A stretch of 64,000 bases of DNA from Zymomonas mobilis (GTDB taxonomy: Bacteria > Pseudomonadota > Alphaproteobacteria > Sphingomonadales > Sphingomonadaceae), in assembly GCF_006715975.1 (NCBI RefSeq), contig NZ_VFOF01000001.1, positions 1,374,001 through 1,438,000 on the forward strand, in the 5' to 3' direction. Both the position numbers and the translations under genes were made by a program. Position 1 is the first letter of the stretch, and every line of letters starts with the position of its first letter. Shown in pieces: positions 36,178 to 44,512 of the stretch. Below the pieces are notes generated by a model that was given only the letters and a program-made list of their open reading frames with translations, was not told the origin of the DNA and did not search any database.

Positions 36178-36450
36178 ATGTCCCATACCATTGAGAACAA
36201 AGCCCGATTGTTAAGCCGTGTCCGCCGTATCAAGGGGCAGTTAGAGGCAGTTGAAAGAGCCTTGGAAGCAGAAACGCCTTGTATCGAAATTTTACGTCAG
36301 ATTGCTTCGATAAGGGGTGCGGCCGGTAGTCTTTCTTTGGAAGTGATCGAAGGCCATGTGCGAAAGCACGTTATGGATGTTTCCGACCCAGAAGAAAGAA
36401 AACACGGAGGCGAAGAAGTCATCGAAGTGATTAAAACCTATTTAAAATAA
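36178..36450 (+). CDS. dmeR: RcnR/CsoR-family metal-responsive repressor (DmeR-like)
   Basis: A 90-residue all-helical repressor of the CsoR/RcnR family that releases DNA on metal binding. It starts MSHTIENK like RcnR, and the four Ni/Co ligand positions of E. coli RcnR are all kept: His3, Cys35, His60 and His64. FrmR-type formaldehyde sensors have Glu at 64 and CsoR lacks His3, so nickel/cobalt sensing is the best reading. The gene lies ten bases upstream of a CDF exporter, as in the rhizobial dmeRF operons, and is preceded by operator-like G6 tracts. Confidence 0.92.
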   Translation: MSHTIENKARLLSRVRRIKGQLEAVERALEAETPCIEILRQIASIRGAAGSLSLEVIEGHVRKHVMDVSDPEERKHGGEEVIEVIKTYLK

Positions 36451-36460
36451 AGAGAAAAAA

Positions 36461-37408
36461 ATGTCTTTAACATCAGATAGGCCGCAAGAGCATAATCATT
36501 TTTTTCTTGGGGATCGGCACAACCATAATGAGCGGAAGGTCTGGATGGTAATCGTCCTGACCACCATTATGATGGTTATCGAAATTATCGGTGGCCATAT
36601 TTATGGTTCTATGGCGCTGGTTGCCGATGGTTGGCATATGTCGACCCATGCGGGTGCTATGCTGATAACTGCCTTGGCCTATCGATATGCGCGTCATCAT
36701 ATAGATGATCCGCGATTTACCTTTAGCACCGGAAAAGTGGGCGATTTAGCCGGTTTCGCGAGCGCGATAATTTTGGCTTTGATTTCGCTTTTGATTGGTT
36801 GGGATAGTATTGTTCGGCTGTTAAATCCGACGCCGATCAATTTTGTGAATGCTATAGAGGTTGCCTCGGTTGGCTTGGTCGTCAATCTTGTTTGTGCATG
36901 GTTGCTGAAAGACGATCATCATCACGGACATGGACATAGCCACGGTCACGACCATAGTCATCATCACGGCCACCATCATGATAATAATTTTAAGGCGGCC
37001 TATGTTCATATTTTGGCCGATGCCTTGACTTCTATTTTTGCGATTGCAGCATTGCTGTTGGGTAAGCGTTACGGCTGGGTTTGGGCTGATCCGCTTATGG
37101 GGGTTGTCGGGGCGTTGGTGATAATCAATTGGTCTTGGAGCCTGATTAAGGATTCAGGCAGTATTCTTCTGGATGCGGCACCTAAAGGCATTGTTATTCA
37201 GCAGGAAATTCAAGAGGCGATTTCACCTTTTTGTAATTATATCAATGACTTACATGTTTGGCAGGTAGGCCCCGGACATTTTTCGGCGATCGTTGTTGTG
37301 ACAACCGATAACTTATATACGCCCAGTTTTTATAAAGAGAAATTGCGACATATTCACGAAATTTCTCATATATCGATTGAAATACAGGCCTTGGATAAAG
37401 CCGCCTAG
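36461..37408 (+). CDS. dmeF: CDF-family nickel/cobalt efflux transporter DmeF
   Basis: A 315-residue cation diffusion facilitator with six membrane helices. The transport site residues are Asp56/His59 in VADGWHMSTH (helix 2) and His183/Asp187 in VHILADALTS (helix 5). A histidine-rich cytoplasmic loop spans residues 151-173 between helices 4 and 5, with further histidines at the N-terminus (PQEHNHFFLGDRHNHNE), as in DmeF. A short C-terminal metallochaperone-like domain follows. Co-transcribed with the dmeR repressor, so expected to be induced by cobalt or nickel. Exports divalent metal from cytoplasm to periplasm by proton exchange, by family. Confidence 0.93.
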   Translation: MSLTSDRPQEHNHFFLGDRHNHNERKVWMVIVLTTIMMVIEIIGGHIYGSMALVADGWHMSTHAGAMLITALAYRYARHHIDDPRFTFSTGKVGDLAGFASAIILALISLLIGWDSIVRLLNPTPINFVNAIEVASVGLVVNLVCAWLLKDDHHHGHGHSHGHDHSHHHGHHHDNNFKAAYVHILADALTSIFAIAALLLGKRYGWVWADPLMGVVGALVIINWSWSLIKDSGSILLDAAPKGIVIQQEIQEAISPFCNYINDLHVWQVGPGHFSAIVVVTTDNLYTPSFYKEKLRHIHEISHISIEIQALDKAA

Positions 37409-37453
37409 GGAATATCAGGAAGCCTCTATTTTAAGATGTTTGGTCGTAATAAT

Positions 37454-37495
37454 AAAAAGGCGTGTCGCAGAAATTATCCGCGGCACGCCTTTATT
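37454..37495. terminator. terminator between convergent dmeF and proC
   Basis: AAAGGCGTGTCGC (37456-37468) pairs with GCGGCACGCCTTT (37480-37492), one G-T pair, loop of about 11 bases, with A and T runs outside. It can act in both directions. Confidence 0.88.
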
Positions 37496-37529
37496 GTAGT
37501 GAGAAGGCTAAATTAGCCTTCTCACTACA
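37495..37529. repeat. perfect 17-base-pair inverted repeat
   Basis: TGTAGTGAGAAGGCTAA (37495-37511) and TTAGCCTTCTCACTACA (37513-37529) are exact inverted copies around a single A. It abuts the preceding terminator and lies ten bases from the proC stop; on the minus strand it would be the first hairpin after proC. No T tract of its own. Confidence 0.85.
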
Positions 37530-37538
37530 TGTATCAGG

Positions 37539-38381
37539 CTATTTTTGTTTGGCCTGTTCAGCCATGTAACGGTTTTGTTTGAAAGAGGCTTCTAAGGTCG
37601 CATCGATCAGTTTGGCTAAAGCCTGATCTTGATCTAGGACATCCATCCCTTTTCGAGTACTGCCCCCCGGACTGGCAACTTTATCAGCCAATTCAGCCGG
37701 AGAAATATCAGCTTGCTTTGCCATCGTGGCAGCACCCTCGACAGTGGCAATCGCCATGGGAAGGGCTTGGGCTTCGGTAAGGCCGAGTTTCTTTCCGGCC
37801 TGTGCCAAAGCATCAATAAAACGGTAGACGAAAGCAGGCCCGCAGCCAGCCAAAGCCGTTGCTGTATCAAACTGGCTTTCTTCAACCCATTCAAAAAGAC
37901 CAAGGGCGCTTGCCAGTTTTTCAAGTGAAGCGCGTTGCGCATCGGTCAGCTTGTCAGCGCATAATGCCGTAACGCCCTTCCCTAAGGCTACGGGCAAGTT
38001 AGGCATGGCTCTGACAATACTTTTGGCATTCGGGAAGAAATGCCGAAGCGTTTCCAGTTCAACCCCAGCCAGAATAGAAATCAGGGTTGTGCCTTCATTG
38101 ACATAAGGCGCGAGGCTTGGGGCTATCTGAGGCAGCATTTGGGGTTTTACACCCAGTAATAAAGTAGCCGGTTTTGAGCCGTCTTCTGGTAGAGCAGTGA
38201 CAACTTTGACCCCATCGGCAACGGGTTTCCCTGAAGGACGGATAACCAGCATATCTTTCGGATTAAGGCCATTTTTCAGCCAGCAGCTTATCATGCTGCC
38301 CGCCATATTACCGGCACCGACTGCCCAGAAAGGTGTTTGGTCAGACGGCAGCAAGGCTGAATCAGATGCGGTATCGGTCAT
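37539..38381 (-). CDS. proC: pyrroline-5-carboxylate reductase
   Basis: NAD(P)H-dependent last step of proline synthesis. The 280 residues show an N-terminal Rossmann fold (WAVGAGNMAGSMI near residue 20, after a ~17-residue polar extension), RAMPNLPVALGKG and the C-terminal signature of P5C reductase: ALAGCGPAFVYRFIDALAQAG, KVASPGGSTRKGMDVL. The start has no strong ribosome-binding site. Upstream on the same strand are the ybjN-like and ubiK genes, possibly one transcript. Confidence 0.95.
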   Translation of the reverse strand: MTDTASDSALLPSDQTPFWAVGAGNMAGSMISCWLKNGLNPKDMLVIRPSGKPVADGVKVVTALPEDGSKPATLLLGVKPQMLPQIAPSLAPYVNEGTTLISILAGVELETLRHFFPNAKSIVRAMPNLPVALGKGVTALCADKLTDAQRASLEKLASALGLFEWVEESQFDTATALAGCGPAFVYRFIDALAQAGKKLGLTEAQALPMAIATVEGAATMAKQADISPAELADKVASPGGSTRKGMDVLDQDQALAKLIDATLEASFKQNRYMAEQAKQK

Positions 38382-38436
38382 AGAAGTATCACTTTTTTCA
38401 GAAAATCGGTCGATGGGGAAAAAAAGCCCGTGGCTT

Positions 38437-38946
38437 TTAGGCTTCCCCGATGGTTTCGATCAGGGCGGCAGCAATGGCTTCCGCGGGTTTTTTGTTCGCC
38501 CAAAGGACAAATTGGAAAACCGGATAGAAGCGTTCGCATTCATCAATAGCGGCTTCAACCATCGTACCGGCTTGAACAAGCGAAAGGTTGGTTTCGCTTT
38601 CGTCATCAAGCAAGACAGCATGGCGAAAAAGAACAATGCCGGAGGTTGACCACATTTCGAAATGGCCAATCCAAAGCTGTTCGTTGATAAGTCCCAAGGT
38701 TTCATAAAGCACGGGATAGCGATCGGGTGACACCCGAATATCCGGCAATGCTAGAAACTGGAGGACGTTATCTTCTTCCCGCCAGATTGCCCGCATTTCA
38801 TATTGCGCCCAGCTGCCTTGGAAATGGGCAATAACTTCATCATCGCTTTGACGTTCATGAGTCCAGCCATGTGCGGAAAAATAATGTTCCAGCATTTCGA
38901 GTGGCCCGAAGTCATCATTGGCTAACTCATATTCGTCGGTGATCAC
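38437..38946 (-). CDS. YbjN domain-containing protein
   Basis: A 169-residue acidic soluble protein of the YbjN family (type III secretion chaperone-like fold): GPLEMLEHYFSAHGWTHER at the start, then GSWAQYEMRAIWREEDNVLQFLALPDIRV and LINEQLWIGHFEMWSTSGIVLFRHAVL. Function in alphaproteobacteria is not established; in E. coli YbjN overexpression affects motility and stress responses. GTG start at 38946 with GGGGG six bases before. It lies 55 bases upstream of proC on the same strand. Confidence 0.85.
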   Translation of the reverse strand: MITDEYELANDDFGPLEMLEHYFSAHGWTHERQSDDEVIAHFQGSWAQYEMRAIWREEDNVLQFLALPDIRVSPDRYPVLYETLGLINEQLWIGHFEMWSTSGIVLFRHAVLLDDESETNLSLVQAGTMVEAAIDECERFYPVFQFVLWANKKPAEAIAAALIETIGEA

Positions 38947-39074
38947 GAAAAGCCCCCTATAAGGCTAAATTAAATATTAAAGGCTGATTACCCGATATAT
39001 AACAAAAATTCACGCGAAAGATCACCGTTATTCCATCTTTCGACCAGATAAATACCGTTATCAGCCCATAAATC

Positions 39075-39290
39075 TTAGGCTTTGTCTTTTTTGGAAGCGG
39101 CTTCCAAGGCTTCTACCCGCAATTTCAAGGTTTCGAATTCGTCACGGCTGACAAAATCAAGGCCACCGATCCATTCGCGCAGGCGATCTTTCAAAACATT
39201 TTCAGCTTCGCGTCCCATGCCAACAAAAGTACCGGCGGCACCGTTGATGACTTTTACGAGATCGTCGATCAAATGATTTTCTGTCTGCAT
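39075..39290 (-). CDS. ubiK: ubiquinone biosynthesis accessory factor UbiK (BMFP family)
   Basis: A 71-residue protein with an amphipathic helix followed by a C-terminal coiled coil (FVSRDEFETLKLRVEALEAA), the BMFP/YqiC layout; the family assists the soluble Ubi complex in aerobic ubiquinone synthesis and binds membranes. GGAA about eight bases before the ATG at 39290 (MQTENHLIDD) sets the start; the frame upstream to 39365 has no such site. Ubiquinone is the expected acceptor for the dehydrogenase at 21-25 kb. Confidence 0.88.
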   Translation of the reverse strand: MQTENHLIDDLVKVINGAAGTFVGMGREAENVLKDRLREWIGGLDFVSRDEFETLKLRVEALEAASKKDKA

Positions 39291-39494
39291 TATTCTATTC
39301 CGTTTTAATAAAGGCGTTAAGAGACAGATGTGACGGTTATGCCGATCTGTTACAAGTGCCTTCACCGGCTAAAGAAGCCTATCAAGCAGGAAATATTTTG
39401 CCTGTTACATAAAGACGTCTTTCAACCGAAAGAGCGATCTGGGCTTTTTATCGGTGATTGAGATTTAGAAGATTGGGCTGTGATCATTTTTAAA

Positions 39495-40256
39495 TCAGGA
39501 TGCGGGTAATCCCATTTTTTCTGCGGCAAGCAGAAATTCAACATTGCCGTCATGGCCGGTTATCGGGCTTTTTTCGAGGCCGGTTACGCGCCAGCCTAGT
39601 GTTTCGAGCCAGTCGCCGACTTCCGAACAGACGCGTTTTCTGACTTCGGGATCGCGGACAATGCCGCCTTTTTCGACTTCGTCTTTATGGGCTTCGAATT
39701 GGGGTTTGACCAAGGCCAGTAAATGGCCGCCGTTTTTGGCAAAAGAGAGCGGTATTTCCAACAGTTTGGTTATTGAAATAAAGCTAACATCGCAGACGAC
39801 AATATCGACCTCTTCAGGAATATGTTCCTTTGTCAGCAAACGGGCGCTGAGCTGTTCATAAAGGATAACCCGATCATCTTGGCGTAGTTTCCATGCCATT
39901 TGATTGGTGCCGGAATCCACCGCATAGACCCGATCTGCCCCTGATTGTAGCAGCACATCAGTAAAGCCGCCGGTTGAAGAACCAACATCTAAGCCGACCG
40001 CATTTTCGACTTTCCAATCAAAATATTTGAGGCCATGCGCCAATTTGATACCGCCACGGGATACCCAAGGATGCCCCTTCCCTTTTAAATGCAAAGGTGC
40101 ATCTATCGGTAAAAGCTGTCCTGCTTTTTCAACGCGGCGATCATTGTTCCAGACTTCTCCGGCCATAATTAAGGCCTGTGCCAAGGGCAGACTATCAACC
40201 ATTTCCCGTTCAAGAAGTTGTTGATCGACCCGTTTTTTCTTTGTTTTTTGTGCCAT
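39495..40256 (-). CDS. tlyA: TlyA-family rRNA 2'-O-methyltransferase
   Basis: A 253-residue protein with an N-terminal S4 RNA-binding domain (KKRVDQQLLER to the NNDRRVEKAG turn) and a FtsJ/RrmJ-like SAM domain (AVGLDVGSSTGGFTDVLLQSGADRVYAV in two blocks, VDIVVCDVSFISI and LLALVKPQFEA with the catalytic lysine). Family members were called hemolysin A but methylate 16S and/or 23S rRNA. KGHPWVSRGGIKLAHGL is the family signature. Monocistronic as far as seen. Confidence 0.92.
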   Translation of the reverse strand: MAQKTKKKRVDQQLLEREMVDSLPLAQALIMAGEVWNNDRRVEKAGQLLPIDAPLHLKGKGHPWVSRGGIKLAHGLKYFDWKVENAVGLDVGSSTGGFTDVLLQSGADRVYAVDSGTNQMAWKLRQDDRVILYEQLSARLLTKEHIPEEVDIVVCDVSFISITKLLEIPLSFAKNGGHLLALVKPQFEAHKDEVEKGGIVRDPEVRKRVCSEVGDWLETLGWRVTGLEKSPITGHDGNVEFLLAAEKMGLPAS

Positions 40257-40551
40257 GAAAGCCTTATGTCTGCTGTCCGGTCAGGATAGTCCGGTTTTCT
40301 TGCAAGATTGCCGGTTTCTTTTTCGGCGTAAAATATTTATCTGCTGTCACCTTGTGAAGGTAAAAGGCGATATGCCCCGTTTTATGGCTGTCTGCAATCA
40401 CCCGATCAAAAAAGCGGATCAGAAAATCTGTATTTTATTTCCGAACAGGAATGTTGTGTGGTGGCTATCCGATAGCCCCACCGGAAGATGAAATGGCCTT
40501 TCCCTTTTTGGCTTTTTCTTGCCCCTTCTGTTTCAGGCGGAGTCTTTTATT

Positions 40552-42081
40552 ATGAGTGTTATTCTCCAGAATGACCTGATTGATAGCGTTGCAAATGCCT
40601 TGCAGTTTATTGCCTGCTATCATCCTCGCGATTTTATCCAGTCAGTTTATGAAGCCTATCAGCAGGAACAGAATCCAGCGGCAAAAGAAGCTTTGGCACA
40701 AATTTTGGTTAATTCCCGTCTGTCGGCGATCGGGAAACGGCCAATGTGTCAGGATACCGGTATTGTCACGGTTTTTGCCGAAATTGGTATGGGAGTGCGT
40801 TTTGAAGGCGAGATGACTCTTGATGAGATGATTAATGAAGGGGTGCGTCGCGCCTATAGCTGTCCTTCCAATATTTTAAGACATTCGGTGGTGGCCGACC
40901 CAGATGGCAGCCGCAAAAATACCGGCGATAATACGCCAGCGATTATTCATCATCATATGGTCGCGGGTAACAGCCTGAAACTGCGTTTGGCAGCAAAAGG
41001 CGGTGGTAGCGAAGCGAAAACCCGTTTTGCTATGCTGAACCCGTCAGACAGTGTGGTTGATTGGGTGTTAGAACAGATTCCGCATTTGGGTGCCGGATGG
41101 TGTCCGCCAGGGATTATTGGCATTGGTATCGGCGGGAATCCTGAAAAAGCGATGGAAATGGCGAAATCCCAAGCCATGGCATCGATAGATATTCATCAGC
41201 TACAGAAAAGAGGAGCCAAAACCCATGAGGAAGCTTTGCGGTTGGAATTATATCGCAAGATTAACGAAATGGGGATTGGCGCACAGGGATTAGGTGGACT
41301 GACCACCGTTTTAGATGTCAAAATTGCGAGCTATCCGACCCATGCGGCCAATAAGCCAGTAGCGCTTGTCCCGAATTGTGCCGCCACCCGTCATATTGAA
41401 TTGACATTGGATGGCCATGGCGCGGCGGCAATGCCGGAAATCCATTTGGATGATTGGCCGGAAATTTCCAGAAAAAGCGATGGCACCGTCAAGCGGGTGA
41501 ATATTGATCATATCACCAAAGAACAAATGGCAGATTGGAAGCCCGGTGATAGCTTGCTTTTATCAGGAAAATTGCTGACTGGTCGGGATGCGGCACATAA
41601 GCGGTTGATCGATTTGTTAGACCAAGGGAAGCCATTGCCAGTCGACCTAGAAAATCGGTTTATCTATTATGTGGGCCCCGTCGATCCGGTTGAAGGCGAA
41701 GTGATGGGCCCTGCGGGCCCGACAACGGCGACCCGTATGGATAAATTTACCCCTCGTTTGTTAGAAGAAACTGGCATGATCGGTATGATCGGAAAAGCCG
41801 AACGGGGTGCGGCTACTATCAAGGCTATTCGTGATACTCAGGCCATTTATTTGATTGCAGTTGGAGGCGCAGCCTATCTAATTTCAAAAGCGATTAAGGC
41901 TGCAAAAATATTGGCTTTTGAAGATTTGGGAATGGAAGCCATTTACGAATTTGAAGTCGAGGATATGCCAGTAACCGTTGCGGTCGATAGCAAGGGCGAG
42001 AGTATCCACAAGATAGGCCCTGAAAAATGGCGGGAATATATCAAAGAAAAAGGATGCGCCGCCTGTAGCGGTCAAAAGTAA
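40552..42081 (+). CDS. fumA: fumarate hydratase, class I ([4Fe-4S])
   Basis: Oxygen-sensitive iron-sulfur fumarase interconverting fumarate and malate. The 509 residues join the alpha (residues ~1-290) and beta (~310-509) parts found separately in archaea and anaerobes. Cluster cysteines lie in MCQDTGIV, VPNCAATRH and near GWCPPGIIGIGIGGN; DYVGPVDP-type and GPAGPTTATRMD motifs mark the beta part. The ATG at 40552 (MSVILQNDL) has GGCGGAG upstream; the TTG at 40519 is not used. A cysteine pair closes the C-terminus (GCAACSGQK). Confidence 0.94.
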   Translation: MSVILQNDLIDSVANALQFIACYHPRDFIQSVYEAYQQEQNPAAKEALAQILVNSRLSAIGKRPMCQDTGIVTVFAEIGMGVRFEGEMTLDEMINEGVRRAYSCPSNILRHSVVADPDGSRKNTGDNTPAIIHHHMVAGNSLKLRLAAKGGGSEAKTRFAMLNPSDSVVDWVLEQIPHLGAGWCPPGIIGIGIGGNPEKAMEMAKSQAMASIDIHQLQKRGAKTHEEALRLELYRKINEMGIGAQGLGGLTTVLDVKIASYPTHAANKPVALVPNCAATRHIELTLDGHGAAAMPEIHLDDWPEISRKSDGTVKRVNIDHITKEQMADWKPGDSLLLSGKLLTGRDAAHKRLIDLLDQGKPLPVDLENRFIYYVGPVDPVEGEVMGPAGPTTATRMDKFTPRLLEETGMIGMIGKAERGAATIKAIRDTQAIYLIAVGGAAYLISKAIKAAKILAFEDLGMEAIYEFEVEDMPVTVAVDSKGESIHKIGPEKWREYIKEKGCAACSGQK

Positions 42082-42185
42082 GCTTTTATTTAATTTTGGC
42101 TTTGGGCTGTTGTCATTTTTTGAAATCGATATTTGGTTTTAAAGGATAGAGAACAGCCCCGCCGCCTTATTTTTGGCGGATAGAA

Positions 42186-42632
42186 TTAGGCAACGGCCTG
42201 CCATTGTCCGGTTTGCTCATCTTGTTTCCAGTAATGACGTTCGCTTTCGGTGTCTTTCAAAGAACGCCATGTTTGTCGTGCCTGCTGAACGGCTATTTCG
42301 TCGAAAAAATAGAAAACACGCTCAAAATCAAGAGCTTCTGGTCGCCAAAGCCCATCTGCCAAGCCAATATAGGAAGCGTTATTCAAAGCTTCCGTTGTGG
42401 TTGAGATGAGAACCGGATGTTCCGCTTCGTCACCTTCCCCAACCCGTCCATGAGGCAGAAAGCTGGTATCGCGGTAGCGCCATAGATATTGATCCCAGTA
42501 GAGGGCCTGCTGATCGTCATTGACGACGACCAGCAATTTTTTATCAGCGGATAAGGCTTTTTCCGCAATGCGGGGCAAGACATTTTCAAGCCTTGCCTGA
42601 AGCAAATGATAAAAATCGACCCGTGCTACCAA
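42186..42632 (-). CDS. holC: DNA polymerase III subunit chi
   Basis: A 148-residue clamp-loader accessory subunit that links the holoenzyme to SSB. Recognisable chi motifs: VDFYHLL at the N-terminus, KKLLVVVNDDQQALYWDQYLW, SFLPHG and the C-terminal ARQTWRSLKDTESERHYWKQDEQ. It starts with TTG at 42632, eleven bases after the pepA stop; the AAGG at the end of pepA is the only ribosome-binding candidate. The pepA-holC order is conserved in many proteobacteria. Confidence 0.93.
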   Translation of the reverse strand: MVARVDFYHLLQARLENVLPRIAEKALSADKKLLVVVNDDQQALYWDQYLWRYRDTSFLPHGRVGEGDEAEHPVLISTTTEALNNASYIGLADGLWRPEALDFERVFYFFDEIAVQQARQTWRSLKDTESERHYWKQDEQTGQWQAVA

Positions 42633-42643
42633 AGGAAAAAACC

Positions 42644-44128
42644 TTAATCTTCAAAATTGTCGGAAACGAACTGGTTCAAGAGACGCACACCAAATCCGGT
42701 TGCGCCTTTATCCCAGAAAGATGAGGCTTTGTCTGCCCAGACCATGCCGGCAATGTCAAGATGCGCCCAGCGGACATCTTTATCAATGAAGCGTTGCAAG
42801 AATTGAGCCGCCGTAATCGAGCCACCATAACGGGGACCCACATTCTTCATATCTGCAATATGCGATTCAAGCAGTTTGTCATAGGCATCACCCATCGGCA
42901 AATGCCACAGGCCATCGCCTGATTTCTGACCGGCTTTCAAAAGCGTATCCGCCAATTTATCGCAATTGGAGAATAAACCGCCATATTCATGGCCAAGAGT
43001 GATAATCATTGCGCCCGTTAAGGTAGCCAGATCAACCACAACTTCTGGTTTATATTTCTGCTGCGTCCAAGTCAGGACATCGCAAAGCACCAAGCGACCT
43101 TCGGCATCAGTATTGATAACTTCGACGGTTTGGCCAGACATGGTTTTGACCACATCACCCGGACGTTGCGCATTGGCATCCGGCATATTTTCAACCAAGC
43201 CACAAACGCCTACGACATCGGCTTTTGCTTTACGAAGTGCCAAGGCTTTCATCGCACCGACGACTGCACCGGCACCGCCCATGTCCCATTTCATGGCTTC
43301 CATGCCAGCACCTGGTTTCAAGGAGATACCACCACTGTCGAAGGTGACGCCTTTACCCACCAAAGCGACCGGACGGGGGTCTGCTTTACCCGTGCCATTC
43401 CAACGCAAAGCCAACAGGCGCGGTGGACGAGCTGACCCTTGAGCGACACCGAGCAAAGCGCCCATGCCCGCTTTTTCCAAAGCTTTTTCATCGAGGATTT
43501 CGACAGAAAGACCGATTTCGGTCAGGCTTTTGCACTGTTCGGCAAAAGTTTCCGGATAGAGTTTGTTGCCCGGTTCAGTGACCAGCATACGGGTAAAAAG
43601 GATGCCTTCTGCGATAGCAGAAAGCTTTTTCCATTTTTTCTGTGCCGTTTCAGCGTTTATTTCACTGAAATAAAGCGATTTCAGGCTGGGCTTTTCGGCT
43701 TCGGTTAAAGTGGTGCGATATTGGTTTAAGCTGTAGCCGCGAAGAACAGCACCAAAAGCAAAGGATGCCGCGGCTTTTCCCGCTTTGTCTGCATCGAAAC
43801 CGGAGAAATCAACCGTTAAGGCCTTGATGCCGGAAGTCAGAAAATGAGCCGCAACCGCAGCACCGGCCTTATCAAAGGCTCCATCGTCTCCAACACCGAC
43901 TAAAACACATTGTCTTGGCGTGCCTTTTTCCAATAGAACCAGTTCGACCAGACTGCCTGCTTTGCCAACAAAACGGGCATTTTCGATAGCAACAGTGGCC
44001 AATGCCTGCGATTCATCTCCAAAACGGGAGAGATCAGCCGCCGTAAAACCCTTTTTGGCCGGTATAACTAGAGGGGTCTGTTTATCACTATTGCCAGTCG
44101 TAAAATCGATATTTAAAGGAAGCGCCAT
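42644..44128 (-). CDS. pepA: leucyl aminopeptidase (M17)
   Basis: A 494-residue cytosolic zinc/manganese aminopeptidase. The C-terminal catalytic domain carries LVGKGVTFDSGGISLKPG (metal-binding Lys and Asp), KWDMGGAGAVVG, LVENMPDANAQRPGDVV and the M17 signature NTDAEGRLVL with the second metal ligands and catalytic arginine. The N-terminal macro-like domain is more divergent, as usual. Followed by holC, with which it is likely co-transcribed. Confidence 0.96.
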   Translation of the reverse strand: MALPLNIDFTTGNSDKQTPLVIPAKKGFTAADLSRFGDESQALATVAIENARFVGKAGSLVELVLLEKGTPRQCVLVGVGDDGAFDKAGAAVAAHFLTSGIKALTVDFSGFDADKAGKAAASFAFGAVLRGYSLNQYRTTLTEAEKPSLKSLYFSEINAETAQKKWKKLSAIAEGILFTRMLVTEPGNKLYPETFAEQCKSLTEIGLSVEILDEKALEKAGMGALLGVAQGSARPPRLLALRWNGTGKADPRPVALVGKGVTFDSGGISLKPGAGMEAMKWDMGGAGAVVGAMKALALRKAKADVVGVCGLVENMPDANAQRPGDVVKTMSGQTVEVINTDAEGRLVLCDVLTWTQQKYKPEVVVDLATLTGAMIITLGHEYGGLFSNCDKLADTLLKAGQKSGDGLWHLPMGDAYDKLLESHIADMKNVGPRYGGSITAAQFLQRFIDKDVRWAHLDIAGMVWADKASSFWDKGATGFGVRLLNQFVSDNFED

Positions 44129-44512
44129 CGTTATAAACTCTCATTCAAAAACAGCCGTCATTTTAATCAGGCTACAGGATATAGCTATTTCATAGACATA
44201 TAATATCAAGCAAATAATCGGATATGACGATTGATTTATCTGTCGAGCGTTATAATAACCGGAAAAGATGGCTTTTCTTTTTCGATAAAAACAGGCAGGA
44301 ATGAGCTATTCTTTTATCCGGATACGAAAAATTACTGTATGACTTTCTAAAGCGCCGTATAGAAAAATACCCTGCCATTATATTTTATCAAACGGTTATT
44401 CATAAAACAGAGCCTATCAACCTCGCTTTGGTCGGCAAGATGACCGTATTTTCGGAATGAAACCGAAAAGTCGCTTTTTTTTGAAATCAAAGGTTATACG
44501 TTAAGGAGAAAT
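44129..44512. other. divergent intergenic region, pepA / lptD
   Basis: 384 bases, moderately AT-rich. It should hold the pepA and lptD promoters. An AAGGAG sits four bases before the lptD GTG. I see no RNA gene, and no sigma-E-like site that I could defend. Confidence 0.45.

Noticed and set aside
36956-37000. CAT/CAC-rich repeat tract that looks like a tandem repeat
   Set aside because: It encodes the histidine-rich metal-binding loop of DmeF, so coding function explains it.
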